Of a DNA stretch of 64,000 nucleotides, positions 46,394 through 54,638 are shown one piece after another. This DNA is from Alteraurantiacibacter buctensis (GTDB lineage: Bacteria; Pseudomonadota; Alphaproteobacteria; Sphingomonadales; Sphingomonadaceae), in NCBI RefSeq assembly GCF_009827655.1, contig NZ_WTYV01000001.1, positions 744,001-808,000 of the forward strand. The letters run 5' to 3'. The first letter of the stretch is position 1; each line of letters begins with the position of its first letter. The notes under the pieces were generated by a model. The model was given only the letters and a program-made list of their open reading frames with translations, was not told the DNA's origin and ran no database searches. The position numbers and the translations under genes were made by a program.

Positions 46394-46412
46394 TTGTATG
46401 CATCGCCTACAA
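46394..46412. promoter_or_regulatory. Palindrome TTGTATGCATCGCCTACAA
   Basis: TTGTA-N9-TACAA, in the divergent promoter of the MetE-like and PQQ dehydrogenase genes. Matches the elements before ligK/ligJ and ligM. Confidence 0.65.
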
Positions 46413-46465
46413 AAGAGGCGGAGAGCCGGTCTGTTACGGGCCGGGCCTTTGGGGAGAGCAAGGCG

Positions 46466-48580
46466 ATGACATTGCGAAACGGCATGCTGGCGGCATGTGC
46501 GGCGCTGCTGCTGGCGGGCTGCAATAACGGTGACGGGATCGATGCCGAGGCGCTACTGGGCGCGGGCGAGGATACGGCCAACTGGATCACCTATGGCCGC
46601 GACTATGCCGAACAGCGCTTCAGCCCGCTGGACCAGATCAATGCCGAGACGGTGGGTGACCTGGGGCTGGCCTGGTACGCCGATCTCGACACCCGGCGCG
46701 GGCAGGAAGCCACGCCGCTGGTGATTGACGGCAAGATCTACGTCACCACCGCATGGTCCAAGGTGAAGGCCTATGACGGCAAGACCGGCGCGCTGCTGTG
46801 GGAGTTTGACCCGCAGGTGCCCGGCGAGACGGCGGTGAAAGCCTGCTGCGACGTGGTCAACCGCGGCCTTGCCGCCTGGGGCGACAAGCTGTTCCTGGGC
46901 ACGCTGGACGGCCGCCTGATCGCGCTCGACCGCGAGACCGGAGCGCAGGTGTGGTCGGAAGTGACCGTGGACCAGTCAAAGGCCTACACCATTACCGGCG
47001 CCCCGCGCGTGATCGATGGCCGTGTGCTGATCGGCAACGGTGGCGCGGAATACGGCGTGCGCGGCTATGTCTCGGCCTATGACGCCGATAGCGGCGACAT
47101 GCTGTGGCGCTTCTACACCGTGCCCGGCGCACCGGACGAAGCGGCGGACGAGCCGGAATACCTCGCCCGCGCGCGCGAAACCTGGAACGGCGAGTTCTGG
47201 GACCTGGGCGGCGGCGGCACCGTGTGGGATGCGATGGCCTATGACGCCGAGCTTGACCTGCTGTACATCGGCGTGGGCAACGGCAGCCCGTGGAACCAGG
47301 CCTATCGCAGCCCCGGCGGCGGCGACAACCTGTACCTGTCCAGCATCGTCGCGCTGCGCCCGGAAACCGGCGAATACGTGTGGCACTACCAGTCCACGCC
47401 GGGCGAGACCTGGGATTTCACCGCCACCCAGCACATCATGCTGGCCGACCTGACGATCGACGGGCAGCAGCGCAAGGTGCTGATGCAGGCCCCCAAGAAC
47501 GGGTTCTTCTACGTGATCGACCGGGCCACCGGCGAACTGATCAGCGCCAACAACTATACCCAGGTCAACTGGGCCACGGGGATCGACATGGCCACCGGCC
47601 GCCCGATCGAGAACCCGGAGGCGCGGTTTGACAAGACGGGCCGTCCGTTTGTGTCGGTGCCCGGCGCGGGCGGGGCGCACAACTGGCACCCGATGGCTTT
47701 CCACCCGGATGAAGGGCTGGTCTACATCCCGGTGATCGAGGCCGGTTTCCCTTATTTCCCCGAAGCCAACTGGCAGCCCGATCGCAACCGCGGCTTCAAC
47801 GTGGGCATCGACCAGTCCGCCGGGGCCATGCCGGCAGACGAGGCCGTGCGGCGCGGCGCGGCGGCGGGCACCAGGGGGGCGCTGGTCGCCTGGGACCCGG
47901 TGACCCAGACCGAGCGCTGGCGCGTGCAATACCCCGGCCCGTGGAACGGCGGCCTGCTGGCCACCGGCGGCGGCCTGGTGTTCCAGGGCACGGCCGCGGG
48001 CATGTTCAAGGCCTATAGCGCGGCTGACGGGCGCGAGCTGTGGTCGTTCCCGGCGCAGACCGGCGTGGTGGCCCCGTCGGTCACCTATACCATCGATGGC
48101 GAGCAATATGTGGCCGTCATGGCCGGCTGGGGCGGCATCTGGGCGCTGGCACCGGGCGGCGTGCTCAACGAGACGAGCGGCCCGGTGCCCAACATCAGCC
48201 GCCTGCTGGTGTTCAAGCTGGGCGGCACGGCGCAACTGCCCCCGGCCCCGCCGCTGGCTCGCCGGCCGATCGATCCGCCGGCCTACACCGGAAACGCTGC
48301 GCAGCTTACCCGCGCCACCTATGACTTCGGCCGCTATTGCGGGGCCTGCCACGGCGATGCGGCGATCGGCTCCACCGTGCTGCCGGACCTGCGGCGCAGC
48401 GCCGTGCTGGACAATGCCCAGACCTGGCAGACCATCGTCCACGATGGCGCGCTGGCAGCCAATGGCATGGTCGGCTTTTCGCAGTCGCTAAGTGCCGAGC
48501 GGATCGAGGGCCTGCGCCAGTATGTCATCTTCCGCGCCAACCAGGACAAGGAACTGGGTGGCATTGGCAACCAGCCCTGA
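46466..48580 (+). CDS. PQQ-dependent quinohemoprotein alcohol dehydrogenase, lipoprotein
   Basis: 704 aa. Lipobox LLLAGC (Cys19). Eight-bladed PQQ propeller with the vicinal disulfide ACCD (C127-C128), DLGGGGTVWD and TPGETWDFT active-site segments. A C-terminal cytochrome c domain carries the CGACH haem motif (C625-H629), so it is a type II quinohemoprotein. It oxidises alcohols in the periplasm and passes electrons to the respiratory chain. No pqq genes are in the window. Position opposite the MetE-like gene and near ligM suggests lignin-derived alcohols such as vanillyl alcohol as substrates. Confidence 0.92.
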   Translation: MTLRNGMLAACAALLLAGCNNGDGIDAEALLGAGEDTANWITYGRDYAEQRFSPLDQINAETVGDLGLAWYADLDTRRGQEATPLVIDGKIYVTTAWSKVKAYDGKTGALLWEFDPQVPGETAVKACCDVVNRGLAAWGDKLFLGTLDGRLIALDRETGAQVWSEVTVDQSKAYTITGAPRVIDGRVLIGNGGAEYGVRGYVSAYDADSGDMLWRFYTVPGAPDEAADEPEYLARARETWNGEFWDLGGGGTVWDAMAYDAELDLLYIGVGNGSPWNQAYRSPGGGDNLYLSSIVALRPETGEYVWHYQSTPGETWDFTATQHIMLADLTIDGQQRKVLMQAPKNGFFYVIDRATGELISANNYTQVNWATGIDMATGRPIENPEARFDKTGRPFVSVPGAGGAHNWHPMAFHPDEGLVYIPVIEAGFPYFPEANWQPDRNRGFNVGIDQSAGAMPADEAVRRGAAAGTRGALVAWDPVTQTERWRVQYPGPWNGGLLATGGGLVFQGTAAGMFKAYSAADGRELWSFPAQTGVVAPSVTYTIDGEQYVAVMAGWGGIWALAPGGVLNETSGPVPNISRLLVFKLGGTAQLPPAPPLARRPIDPPAYTGNAAQLTRATYDFGRYCGACHGDAAIGSTVLPDLRRSAVLDNAQTWQTIVHDGALAANGMVGFSQSLSAERIEGLRQYVIFRANQDKELGGIGNQP

Positions 48581-48605
48581 TCCTGCCAGCGCCCCCGCGG
48601 TCATT

Positions 48606-48619
48606 CTAACGATCGTTAG
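48606..48619. promoter_or_regulatory. Perfect palindrome CTAACGATCGTTAG
   Basis: A 14-bp perfect palindrome 113 bases upstream of the aldehyde dehydrogenase ATG, with AACG-N2-CGTT symmetry as often bound by TetR-family repressors. A related site lies at 38258-38271. Confidence 0.6.
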
Positions 48620-48731
48620 CTTGATCGCGCGGGCATAGGCACTATGGATTGCGTCTGTTAGCATTTCGCCATCTGCAGGCCGGATTCGGATTCGGCCTGC
48701 CTGCCATGCCCTTGGGAGAGAGGATTTACCC

Positions 48732-50246
48732 ATGAACGAGATGACCACGATTGACCGTACCCAGCGCGAATATTCGGATGCCGTGAAGAAGGCGCTGGCC
48801 CGCAAGCCGCAGCTCTACATCAACGGCGAGTGGGTCGATTCCAGCGGCGGCACCACCATCGACGTGGAAGACCCTTCCAACGGCAAGGTGATCTCCAGCT
48901 TTGTGGAAGCCACCGACAAGGACGTTGACCGTGCCGTGGCCGCTGCCCGCGTAGCGTTTGACGATGGCCGCTGGCGCAACCTGCCGCCGGTGGTGCGCGA
49001 AAAGACCCTGCACAAGATCGCCGACCTGATCGAGGCCCATGCCGACGAGCTGGCCGAGCTGGAAGCGATCGACGTGGGCAAGCCCAAGGGCATGGCCAGC
49101 GTGGTGGACGTGCCCGGTGCCGCCAACCACTTCCGCTACATGGCGGGCTGGGCCGGCAAGATCAACGGCGATACCCTGCCGCCGTACTCGATGCCCGGCA
49201 ACATGATGTTCGCCTATACGCTGAAGGAGCCGGTGGGCGTCTGCGCGCAGATCGTGCCGTGGAACTTCCCGCTGCTGATGGCCTGCCTCAAGATTGCCCC
49301 GGCCCTGGCCGCCGGCTGCACCACGGTGCTGAAGCCTGCCGAGCAGACCAGCCTCACCGCGCTGCGCCTGGCCGACCTGATCCATGAAGCCGGCGTGCCC
49401 GCAGGCGTGGTCAACATCATCACCGGCTATGGCCACACCGCGGGTGACCGCATGGTCAAGCACCCCGATGTGGACAAGGTGGCCTTCACCGGTTCCACCG
49501 AGATCGGCAAGCTGATCAACCGCAACGCCACCGAACACCTGAAGAAGGTGACGCTGGAACTGGGCGGCAAGAGCCCCGTGGTGGTGATGCCGGACGTTGA
49601 CGTGGCCGAAACCGCGCCGGGCGTGGCGGGTGCGATCTTCTTCAACTCGGGCCAGGTCTGCGTGGCCGGTTCGCGCCTCTATGCGCACAAGAGCGTGTTC
49701 GACAAGGTGGTGGAAGGCATGGCCGCCACGGCCGACTTCTGGGCCCCGCGCCCCAGCCTTGATCCCGCCGCCCACATGGGCCCGGTGGTCAGCAAGGAAC
49801 AGCATGATCGCGTGCTGGGCTACATCGAAGCGGGCAAGCGCGATGGCGCGAGCGTGCTGATGGGCGGCGATGCCCCCTCGGCCGATGGCGGCTACTACAT
49901 CAACCCGACCATCCTGACCGACGTGAACCCGCAGATGAGCGTGGTGCGCGAGGAGATCTTCGGCCCCGTCGTCGTCGCCCAGCGGTTCGAGGACCTGAAC
50001 GACGTGGTCAAGGAAGCCAACGACACGCCTTATGGCCTGGCCGCCGGCGTGTGGACCAAGGACGCCAGCGCCGCCGTGCGCATCGCCAGCCAGCTCAAGG
50101 CCGGCACCGTGTGGGTCAACTGCCACGCGATGATCGACCCGGCGCTGCCCTTCGGCGGCTACAAGGAAAGCGGCCTGGGCCATGAACAGGGCCGCCTGGG
50201 TCTTGAGGCTTACCTTGAGACCAAGTCGGTGCTGATGAAGCTGTAA
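48732..50246 (+). CDS. NAD(P)+-dependent aldehyde dehydrogenase
   Basis: 504 aa. Catalytic Cys310 (NSGQVCVAG), general base Glu276 (LELGGKSP), PWNFPLLM and GSTEIGK NAD motifs, complete ALDH fold with the C-terminal PFGGYKESGLGHEQG. Resembles phenylacetaldehyde- and betaine-aldehyde-type dehydrogenases. Likely oxidises the aldehyde made by the adjacent PQQ dehydrogenase, for example vanillin; the substrate is not shown by sequence. Confidence 0.93.
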   Translation: MNEMTTIDRTQREYSDAVKKALARKPQLYINGEWVDSSGGTTIDVEDPSNGKVISSFVEATDKDVDRAVAAARVAFDDGRWRNLPPVVREKTLHKIADLIEAHADELAELEAIDVGKPKGMASVVDVPGAANHFRYMAGWAGKINGDTLPPYSMPGNMMFAYTLKEPVGVCAQIVPWNFPLLMACLKIAPALAAGCTTVLKPAEQTSLTALRLADLIHEAGVPAGVVNIITGYGHTAGDRMVKHPDVDKVAFTGSTEIGKLINRNATEHLKKVTLELGGKSPVVVMPDVDVAETAPGVAGAIFFNSGQVCVAGSRLYAHKSVFDKVVEGMAATADFWAPRPSLDPAAHMGPVVSKEQHDRVLGYIEAGKRDGASVLMGGDAPSADGGYYINPTILTDVNPQMSVVREEIFGPVVVAQRFEDLNDVVKEANDTPYGLAAGVWTKDASAAVRIASQLKAGTVWVNCHAMIDPALPFGGYKESGLGHEQGRLGLEAYLETKSVLMKL

Positions 50247-50256
50247 TTGATTGGTG

Positions 50257-50280
50257 CGGGGGCGGTTTAGGCCGCCCCCG
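50257..50280 (+). terminator. Hairpin terminator of aldehyde dehydrogenase
   Basis: cgggggcgg / ccgcccccg stem with a 6-base loop, 10 bases after the stop, followed by a moderately pyrimidine-rich tail (tcccgttcc). Confidence 0.65.
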
Positions 50281-50297
50281 TCCCGTTCCGCTCAACC

Positions 50298-50377
50298 GTC
50301 ATCCCAGCGAAAGCTGGGATCGCTGGCCAGCAGACTCCTGCCTTGCCGACAGCGACCCCAGCTTTCGCTGGGGTGAC
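50298..50377. repeat. Two palindromic repeat units in inverted orientation
   Basis: gtcatcccagcgaaagctgggat at the left and accccagctttcgctggggtgac at the right. Same family as 29956-30036. Each unit is itself a hairpin, and the pair forms a larger inverted repeat between the aldehyde dehydrogenase and the amidohydrolase genes. REP/BIME-like. Confidence 0.75.
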
Positions 50378-50397
50378 GATTACAACCGAGGACCACC

Positions 50398-51270
50398 ATG
50401 CCCATCGACCTCTCCAAGATCCGCGCCATCGACGTTCACGTACACGCGGAAGTCAGCTGCCACGATCCCGAAGACCCGGTGATGGGCAAGTTCTTCGATG
50501 CGGCGAGCCACTATTTCAAGGCCCCGCGCGAGCGGCCCAAGATGCCCGAGATCATCGAGCTGTACCGCGAGAGCCAGATCGCCTTCTGCATGTTCACCGT
50601 GGACTGCGAAAGCGGCATGGGCGCCAAGCGCGTATCGAACTACGAGGTGGCCGAACTGGCCAACAAGAACGACGATATCTGCATCCCGTTTGCCTCCATC
50701 GATCCGCACAAGGGCAAGTATGGCGCGCGCGAGGCGCTGGACCTGATCGAGAACCACGGCGTGAAGGGCTTCAAGTTCCACGGCATCGCCCAGAACTGCC
50801 ATCCGGCGGACCCGATGGGCTATCCCATCTACGAGGTGATCAACGAGTACAAGCTGCCCGCCATCTTCCACACCGGCCATTCCGGCATGGGCACCGGCAT
50901 GCGCGGCGGCGGCGGCATGCGCCTGAAGTATGGACAGCCGATGCTGGTGGACGACGTGGCGGTGGACTTCCCCGACATGAAGATCATCCTGGCCCACCCG
51001 AGCTGGCCGTGGGTGGACGAGAGCCTGAGCATGGCGCTGCACAAGACCAACGTGTTCATCGACCTGTCCGGCTGGAGCCCGAAGTACTTCCCCAAGCAGG
51101 TGATCCAGTACGCAAACACCCAGTTGAAGCACAAGATGCTGTTCGGCAGCGATTTTCCGCTAATCCACCCGGACAAGTGGATCAAGGTGGCGCAGGAAGT
51201 GGGCTTCAAGGAAGAAGTGATGCCCGGCATCATGAAGGACAACGCAGCCAAGGTGCTGGGGCTGGTTTGA
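50398..51270 (+). CDS. Amidohydrolase-2 family metal-dependent hydrolase
   Basis: 290 aa. DVHVHAE gives H14 and H16; GFKFHGIAQN, AIFHTGHSG, ILAHPSWPW and MLFGSDFPL are the remaining metal and catalytic segments of the ACMSD-like amidohydrolases. Relatives act as decarboxylases, hydratases, or as hydrolases of 4-hydroxyphenyl-beta-ketoacyl-CoA in CoA-dependent hydroxycinnamate breakdown. The aromatic context makes that last role attractive, but I cannot tell which applies. Confidence 0.8.
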   Translation: MPIDLSKIRAIDVHVHAEVSCHDPEDPVMGKFFDAASHYFKAPRERPKMPEIIELYRESQIAFCMFTVDCESGMGAKRVSNYEVAELANKNDDICIPFASIDPHKGKYGAREALDLIENHGVKGFKFHGIAQNCHPADPMGYPIYEVINEYKLPAIFHTGHSGMGTGMRGGGGMRLKYGQPMLVDDVAVDFPDMKIILAHPSWPWVDESLSMALHKTNVFIDLSGWSPKYFPKQVIQYANTQLKHKMLFGSDFPLIHPDKWIKVAQEVGFKEEVMPGIMKDNAAKVLGLV

Positions 51271-51295
51271 GGCCAATGGCTCAAGGTCCGTTCGG

Positions 51296-51343
51296 GTCGA
51301 GCGCAGTCGAGACCCAATGCGCGGCATCTCGACTTCGCTCGAT
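51296..51343. repeat. Inverted repeat gtcgagcgcagtcgaga / tctcgacttcgctcgat
   Basis: Imperfect inverted repeat (15 of 17 pairs) of a type scattered in Sphingomonad intergenic regions, between the amidohydrolase and the phosphatase-like gene. Unrelated in sequence to the repeats at 29956 and 50298. Confidence 0.6.
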
Positions 51344-51361
51344 GTGAACGGCGGCGGCACG

Positions 51362-51811
51362 ATGACCGACCCCGCCGACATCCGCGCCTTCCTGCGCCTC
51401 TCGCCCACCCTGACCACATCGGGCCGCCTGCAACCGGGCGATCCGGCGCGGCTGGCGGCAATGGGCGTGGCGCACGTGATCAACCTGGCCATGCCGGACC
51501 ATCCCGAGGCCCTGCCCGATGCGGCGGCTGAAATAGCGGCTGCGCGCCTTGGCTATACCCACATCCCGGTGCCCTTCGATGCGCCGACGCTGGAGCATTA
51601 CCGCGCTTTCGCCACCGCGCTGGAAGCTGCCGAAACGCCCGTCCACGTTCACTGCATCATGAACTGGCGCGTGTCTGCCTTCCTGTGCCGTTGGCACCGC
51701 GAGCGCGGCATGGCCGATGATGCGGCGCGGGCGCAGATGCAGCTTGTCTGGGACCCCGAATCATCGGATTACCCGCACGCGGATAAATGGGCGGCAATCG
51801 CGCTCGGATAA
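51362..51811 (+). CDS. Protein-tyrosine-phosphatase-like protein
   Basis: 149 aa single-domain phosphatase-like fold. It contains LTTSGRLQPGD, HVINLAMPDHPEALPDAA and the P-loop region VHVHCIMNWRVSAF. The loop reads C-x4-R, one residue shorter than the canonical C-x5-R, so activity is uncertain; similar variants exist in the family. ATG 51362 lies right after the repeat. Followed by an SDR gene with a 23-base gap. Confidence 0.7.
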   Translation: MTDPADIRAFLRLSPTLTTSGRLQPGDPARLAAMGVAHVINLAMPDHPEALPDAAAEIAAARLGYTHIPVPFDAPTLEHYRAFATALEAAETPVHVHCIMNWRVSAFLCRWHRERGMADDAARAQMQLVWDPESSDYPHADKWAAIALG

Positions 51812-51834
51812 GAGAGTCTGGGGAGAGACTGACA

Positions 51835-52584
51835 GTGGATTTCAACGGCAAGCACATCTGCGTCACCGGCGCATCTTCGGGTATCGGCCTGGTGACCGCG
51901 CGGATGCTGGTGGCACGCGGCGCACGCGTCAGCCTGCTGGCGCGGCGCAAGGAACTGCTGGACGAGGTGGTGGCCGAACTGGGCGCCAACGCGGCGGGCT
52001 TTCCGGCGGACGTGGGCGACAAGGCCAGCCTGGAAGCCGCGCTGGATGCCGCCGCCGCGCATTTCGGGCCCATCGAGGCGCTGTTCGCCAATGCCGGCCT
52101 GACGGGCGGCTTCACCCCCTTCACGGCCTTCGATCCGGAGGTCTTTGCCGAGACCATCAAGGTCAATCTCACATCCGTATTCTGGGCCGCGCAGAAGGTG
52201 CTGCCCGCGATGATCGAGGCAAAGAAGGGCGCGATCCTCGTCACCGGCAGCATGGGCTCGAAGCGCGGCATGGCGATGAACCCGGCCTATGTGTCCTCAA
52301 AGCATGGCGTGCTGGGCCTGACCCGCGCTATCGCGGTGGAAATGGCCCCGCACGGCATCCGCGCCAATTGCATCATCCCCGGCTTCATCCGGACAGAGGC
52401 CCTTGACCGTATTCCCGACCACCAGAAAGGCATGATAGCCGCCCGCGTGCCCCAGCGCCGCATGGGCGAGCCGGAGGAACTGGCCGAGGTTGCCTGTTTC
52501 CTCCTGTCCGACGCGGCCAGCCACGTCACCGGGCAGGATTGGGCGGTCGATGGCGGCGTGCTGGAAAGCATCGAGGTCGGCTGA
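51835..52584 (+). CDS. Short-chain dehydrogenase/reductase
   Basis: 249 aa, GTG start with GGGGAGAGA upstream. Classical SDR: TGASSGIG (11-18), NAG at 86-88, catalytic Ser139, Tyr152 and Lys156 (AYVSSKHG), end QDWAVDGGVLESI. Aligns best in style with FabG/3-oxoacyl reductases and plant-compound dehydrogenases. Nineteen bases separate its stop from the MDR gene, so the two are likely co-transcribed. Confidence 0.9.
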   Translation: MDFNGKHICVTGASSGIGLVTARMLVARGARVSLLARRKELLDEVVAELGANAAGFPADVGDKASLEAALDAAAAHFGPIEALFANAGLTGGFTPFTAFDPEVFAETIKVNLTSVFWAAQKVLPAMIEAKKGAILVTGSMGSKRGMAMNPAYVSSKHGVLGLTRAIAVEMAPHGIRANCIIPGFIRTEALDRIPDHQKGMIAARVPQRRMGEPEELAEVACFLLSDAASHVTGQDWAVDGGVLESIEVG

Positions 52585-52603
52585 ATTTAAGGAGAAAACT
52601 ACA

Positions 52604-53611
52604 ATGCGCGCATGGCAACTGCCCGCCGGGTCGACCGGCTTCGACAAACTCTACCAGGACACCCTGCCCGACCTGACGCCCGGCCCGGGCGAGGTGCTGA
52701 TCGCGCCGCGCGCCTGGTCGATCAACTACCGCGACTTTGCCGTCGCTGCCGGCAAGTATTTCGGCGGCGCGCTGACCGAGCCGGCCGTGCCGCTGAGCGA
52801 CGGGGCGGGCGAGGTGCTGGCCGTAGGCGAAGGGGTGACCGACTTCGCCCCCGGCGACCGCGTGCAGGGCAGCTTCTTCCTCGACTGGGCAGACGGGCCA
52901 CAGGTGATGGGCCGCGCGCTGGGTGACGGCAAGGCCCCCGGTATGCTGGCCGAGCAGGTGGTGTTGCCCGCGCAAGGGGTGGTGAAAGTAGCGGACAGCC
53001 TGAGCTGGGCCGAAGCCGCCTGCATGCCCTGCGCCGGCGTCACCGCGTGGAACGCGCTGTTCGAAGGCGGCCGCCCGATTGGCAAGGGCTCCCGCGTGCT
53101 GGTGCTGGGCAGCGGCGGCGTGTCACTGATCGCGCTGCAACTGGCGAAAGCCGCCGGGGCCGAGGTGATCGCCACCAGCTCGTCCGACGAGAAGCTGGCC
53201 CGCGTGCTGGCCATGGGGGCCGCGCACGGCGTGAATTACAAGGCCGTGCCCGATTGGGGCGCGCATGTCGCCCGCGAGTTCGGTGGGGCGCACAAGGTGG
53301 TCGAGGTTGGCGGCGTGGGCACGCTGCAGCAGAGCATGAACGCGCTGGCATCGGAAGGCGAAATTGCCCTGATCGGCGTGCTGGCTGATGGCGATCCGCC
53401 CCACCCGCGCCAGTTGATGATGATGGGCGGCAGCATTCGCGGCATCTTCGTTGGCAGCGTGGCCATGGCGAAGAAGCTCAACAAGTTCGTCGACGCGCAC
53501 CAGATCAAGCCGCCGATCGGGGCCACCTTCGGCTTTGATGAAGCGCCCGCCGCCTATGCCCATGCCTGGGGGCCGGACAGCTTCGGCAAGACGGTGATCG
53601 TGCGCGACTGA
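52604..53611 (+). CDS. MDR-family NAD(P)H quinone oxidoreductase-like protein
   Basis: 335 aa medium-chain reductase without the structural or catalytic zinc cysteines. WSINYRDFAVAAGKYFG, LSDGAGEVLAVGEGV, cofactor motif VLGSGGVSLIALQLAKAAGAEV and the C-terminal FGFDEAPAAYAHAW are typical of quinone reductase/crotonyl reductase-like proteins. AAGGAG is 11 bases upstream. Substrate unknown; together with the SDR it could process a lignin side-chain ketone. Confidence 0.88.
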   Translation: MRAWQLPAGSTGFDKLYQDTLPDLTPGPGEVLIAPRAWSINYRDFAVAAGKYFGGALTEPAVPLSDGAGEVLAVGEGVTDFAPGDRVQGSFFLDWADGPQVMGRALGDGKAPGMLAEQVVLPAQGVVKVADSLSWAEAACMPCAGVTAWNALFEGGRPIGKGSRVLVLGSGGVSLIALQLAKAAGAEVIATSSSDEKLARVLAMGAAHGVNYKAVPDWGAHVAREFGGAHKVVEVGGVGTLQQSMNALASEGEIALIGVLADGDPPHPRQLMMMGGSIRGIFVGSVAMAKKLNKFVDAHQIKPPIGATFGFDEAPAAYAHAWGPDSFGKTVIVRD

Positions 53612-53714
53612 ACTTGACGCCGATCATGGTGCGCCGTGCCCGCGCGTGGCATGGCGCACCGGTCTTGCAAATGCGCCGGCGAGAGCGCATGCTTTTGGTT
53701 GAGGAGTCAACACT

Positions 53715-54614
53715 ATGTGGCAGGTCCGCGTCGCCCCCTGCGGCGATTTCGATAACCGACCGTTCGAATCGGCCCACTTTACCTGCGTGCCGTTGGCCGC
53801 CGCGATGGGCGCGGAAGTGCGCGGCGTGCGCCTGCCGGACTTGTCCGATGAGGGCGTGGAAGACCTGAAGCGCGCGCTGTGGAAGCACAAGATGCTCTAC
53901 CTGGCGGACCAGCACCTCAGCCACGCCGAACACGCCGCCTTCTCGCGCCGCCTTGGGCCCTTCGCGGTGGACGCCTACACGCAAGGCGTGCCCGAGGAGC
54001 GCGACGTGCACCCGATCATCAAGGAAGCCGACGAGGTGACCCCCAGCCTGTTCGGCGGCGGCTGGCACACCGACAGCCCCTTCCTGGAAGAGCCGCCCTC
54101 CATCACCTTCCTGCGCCAGGTGGAAGGCCCGCCCTGGGGCGGTGACACCACCTGGACCAACTGCGCCCTTGCCTTCAAGATGCTCAGCAAGACCTACCAG
54201 GACATGCTGCGCCCGCTGAAGGTGTGGATGAGCGCGCGCAACAACTTTGCCACGCAGGCCTTCCTGCGCGGTGAGCCGATCGGCTTTGGTGACGCGGAAA
54301 AGCAGGCGCAGGGACTGAAGGGCTCCATTCACCCGCTGGTCCGCACCCACCCGCACACGGGCGAGCCATCTCTCTACATCTGCGACACCTATGCCGCCGG
54401 GATCGACGGCATGACTACGCATGAGGCGAAGCCGCTGATCGATTTCCTGGTGCAGCACACGATCCAGCACGCCTTCACTTGCCGCCTGCGCTGGCAGCCG
54501 GGCATGGTGTGCATGTGGGACAATGCCGCGACGATGCACCTGGGCCCGAACGACTACGACGGCTTCCGGCGCGAGATGTACCGCACCACGATTGCGGGCG
54601 GGGTGCCGAGATAA
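53715..54614 (+). CDS. TauD/TfdA family Fe(II)/2OG dioxygenase
   Basis: 299 aa. The 2-His-1-carboxylate triad is visible as H118 and D120 (WHTDSPF) and H275 (ATMHLGPND), with an FRREMYR arginine for 2-oxoglutarate. The family hydroxylates taurine, 2,4-D, alkylsulfates and related molecules, often releasing sulfite or a phenol by ether cleavage. An aryl-ether substrate would fit this neighbourhood, but it is not established. Confidence 0.9.
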   Translation: MWQVRVAPCGDFDNRPFESAHFTCVPLAAAMGAEVRGVRLPDLSDEGVEDLKRALWKHKMLYLADQHLSHAEHAAFSRRLGPFAVDAYTQGVPEERDVHPIIKEADEVTPSLFGGGWHTDSPFLEEPPSITFLRQVEGPPWGGDTTWTNCALAFKMLSKTYQDMLRPLKVWMSARNNFATQAFLRGEPIGFGDAEKQAQGLKGSIHPLVRTHPHTGEPSLYICDTYAAGIDGMTTHEAKPLIDFLVQHTIQHAFTCRLRWQPGMVCMWDNAATMHLGPNDYDGFRREMYRTTIAGGVPR

Positions 54615-54638
54615 AGGCTGGTTCAGGAGGGGGATCAA

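Noticed and set aside
48606-48619. CTAACGATCGTTAG as part of the 19-bp TTGTATGC regulon
   Set aside because: The sequence shares no half-site with TTGTATGC, so it must be a different regulator.
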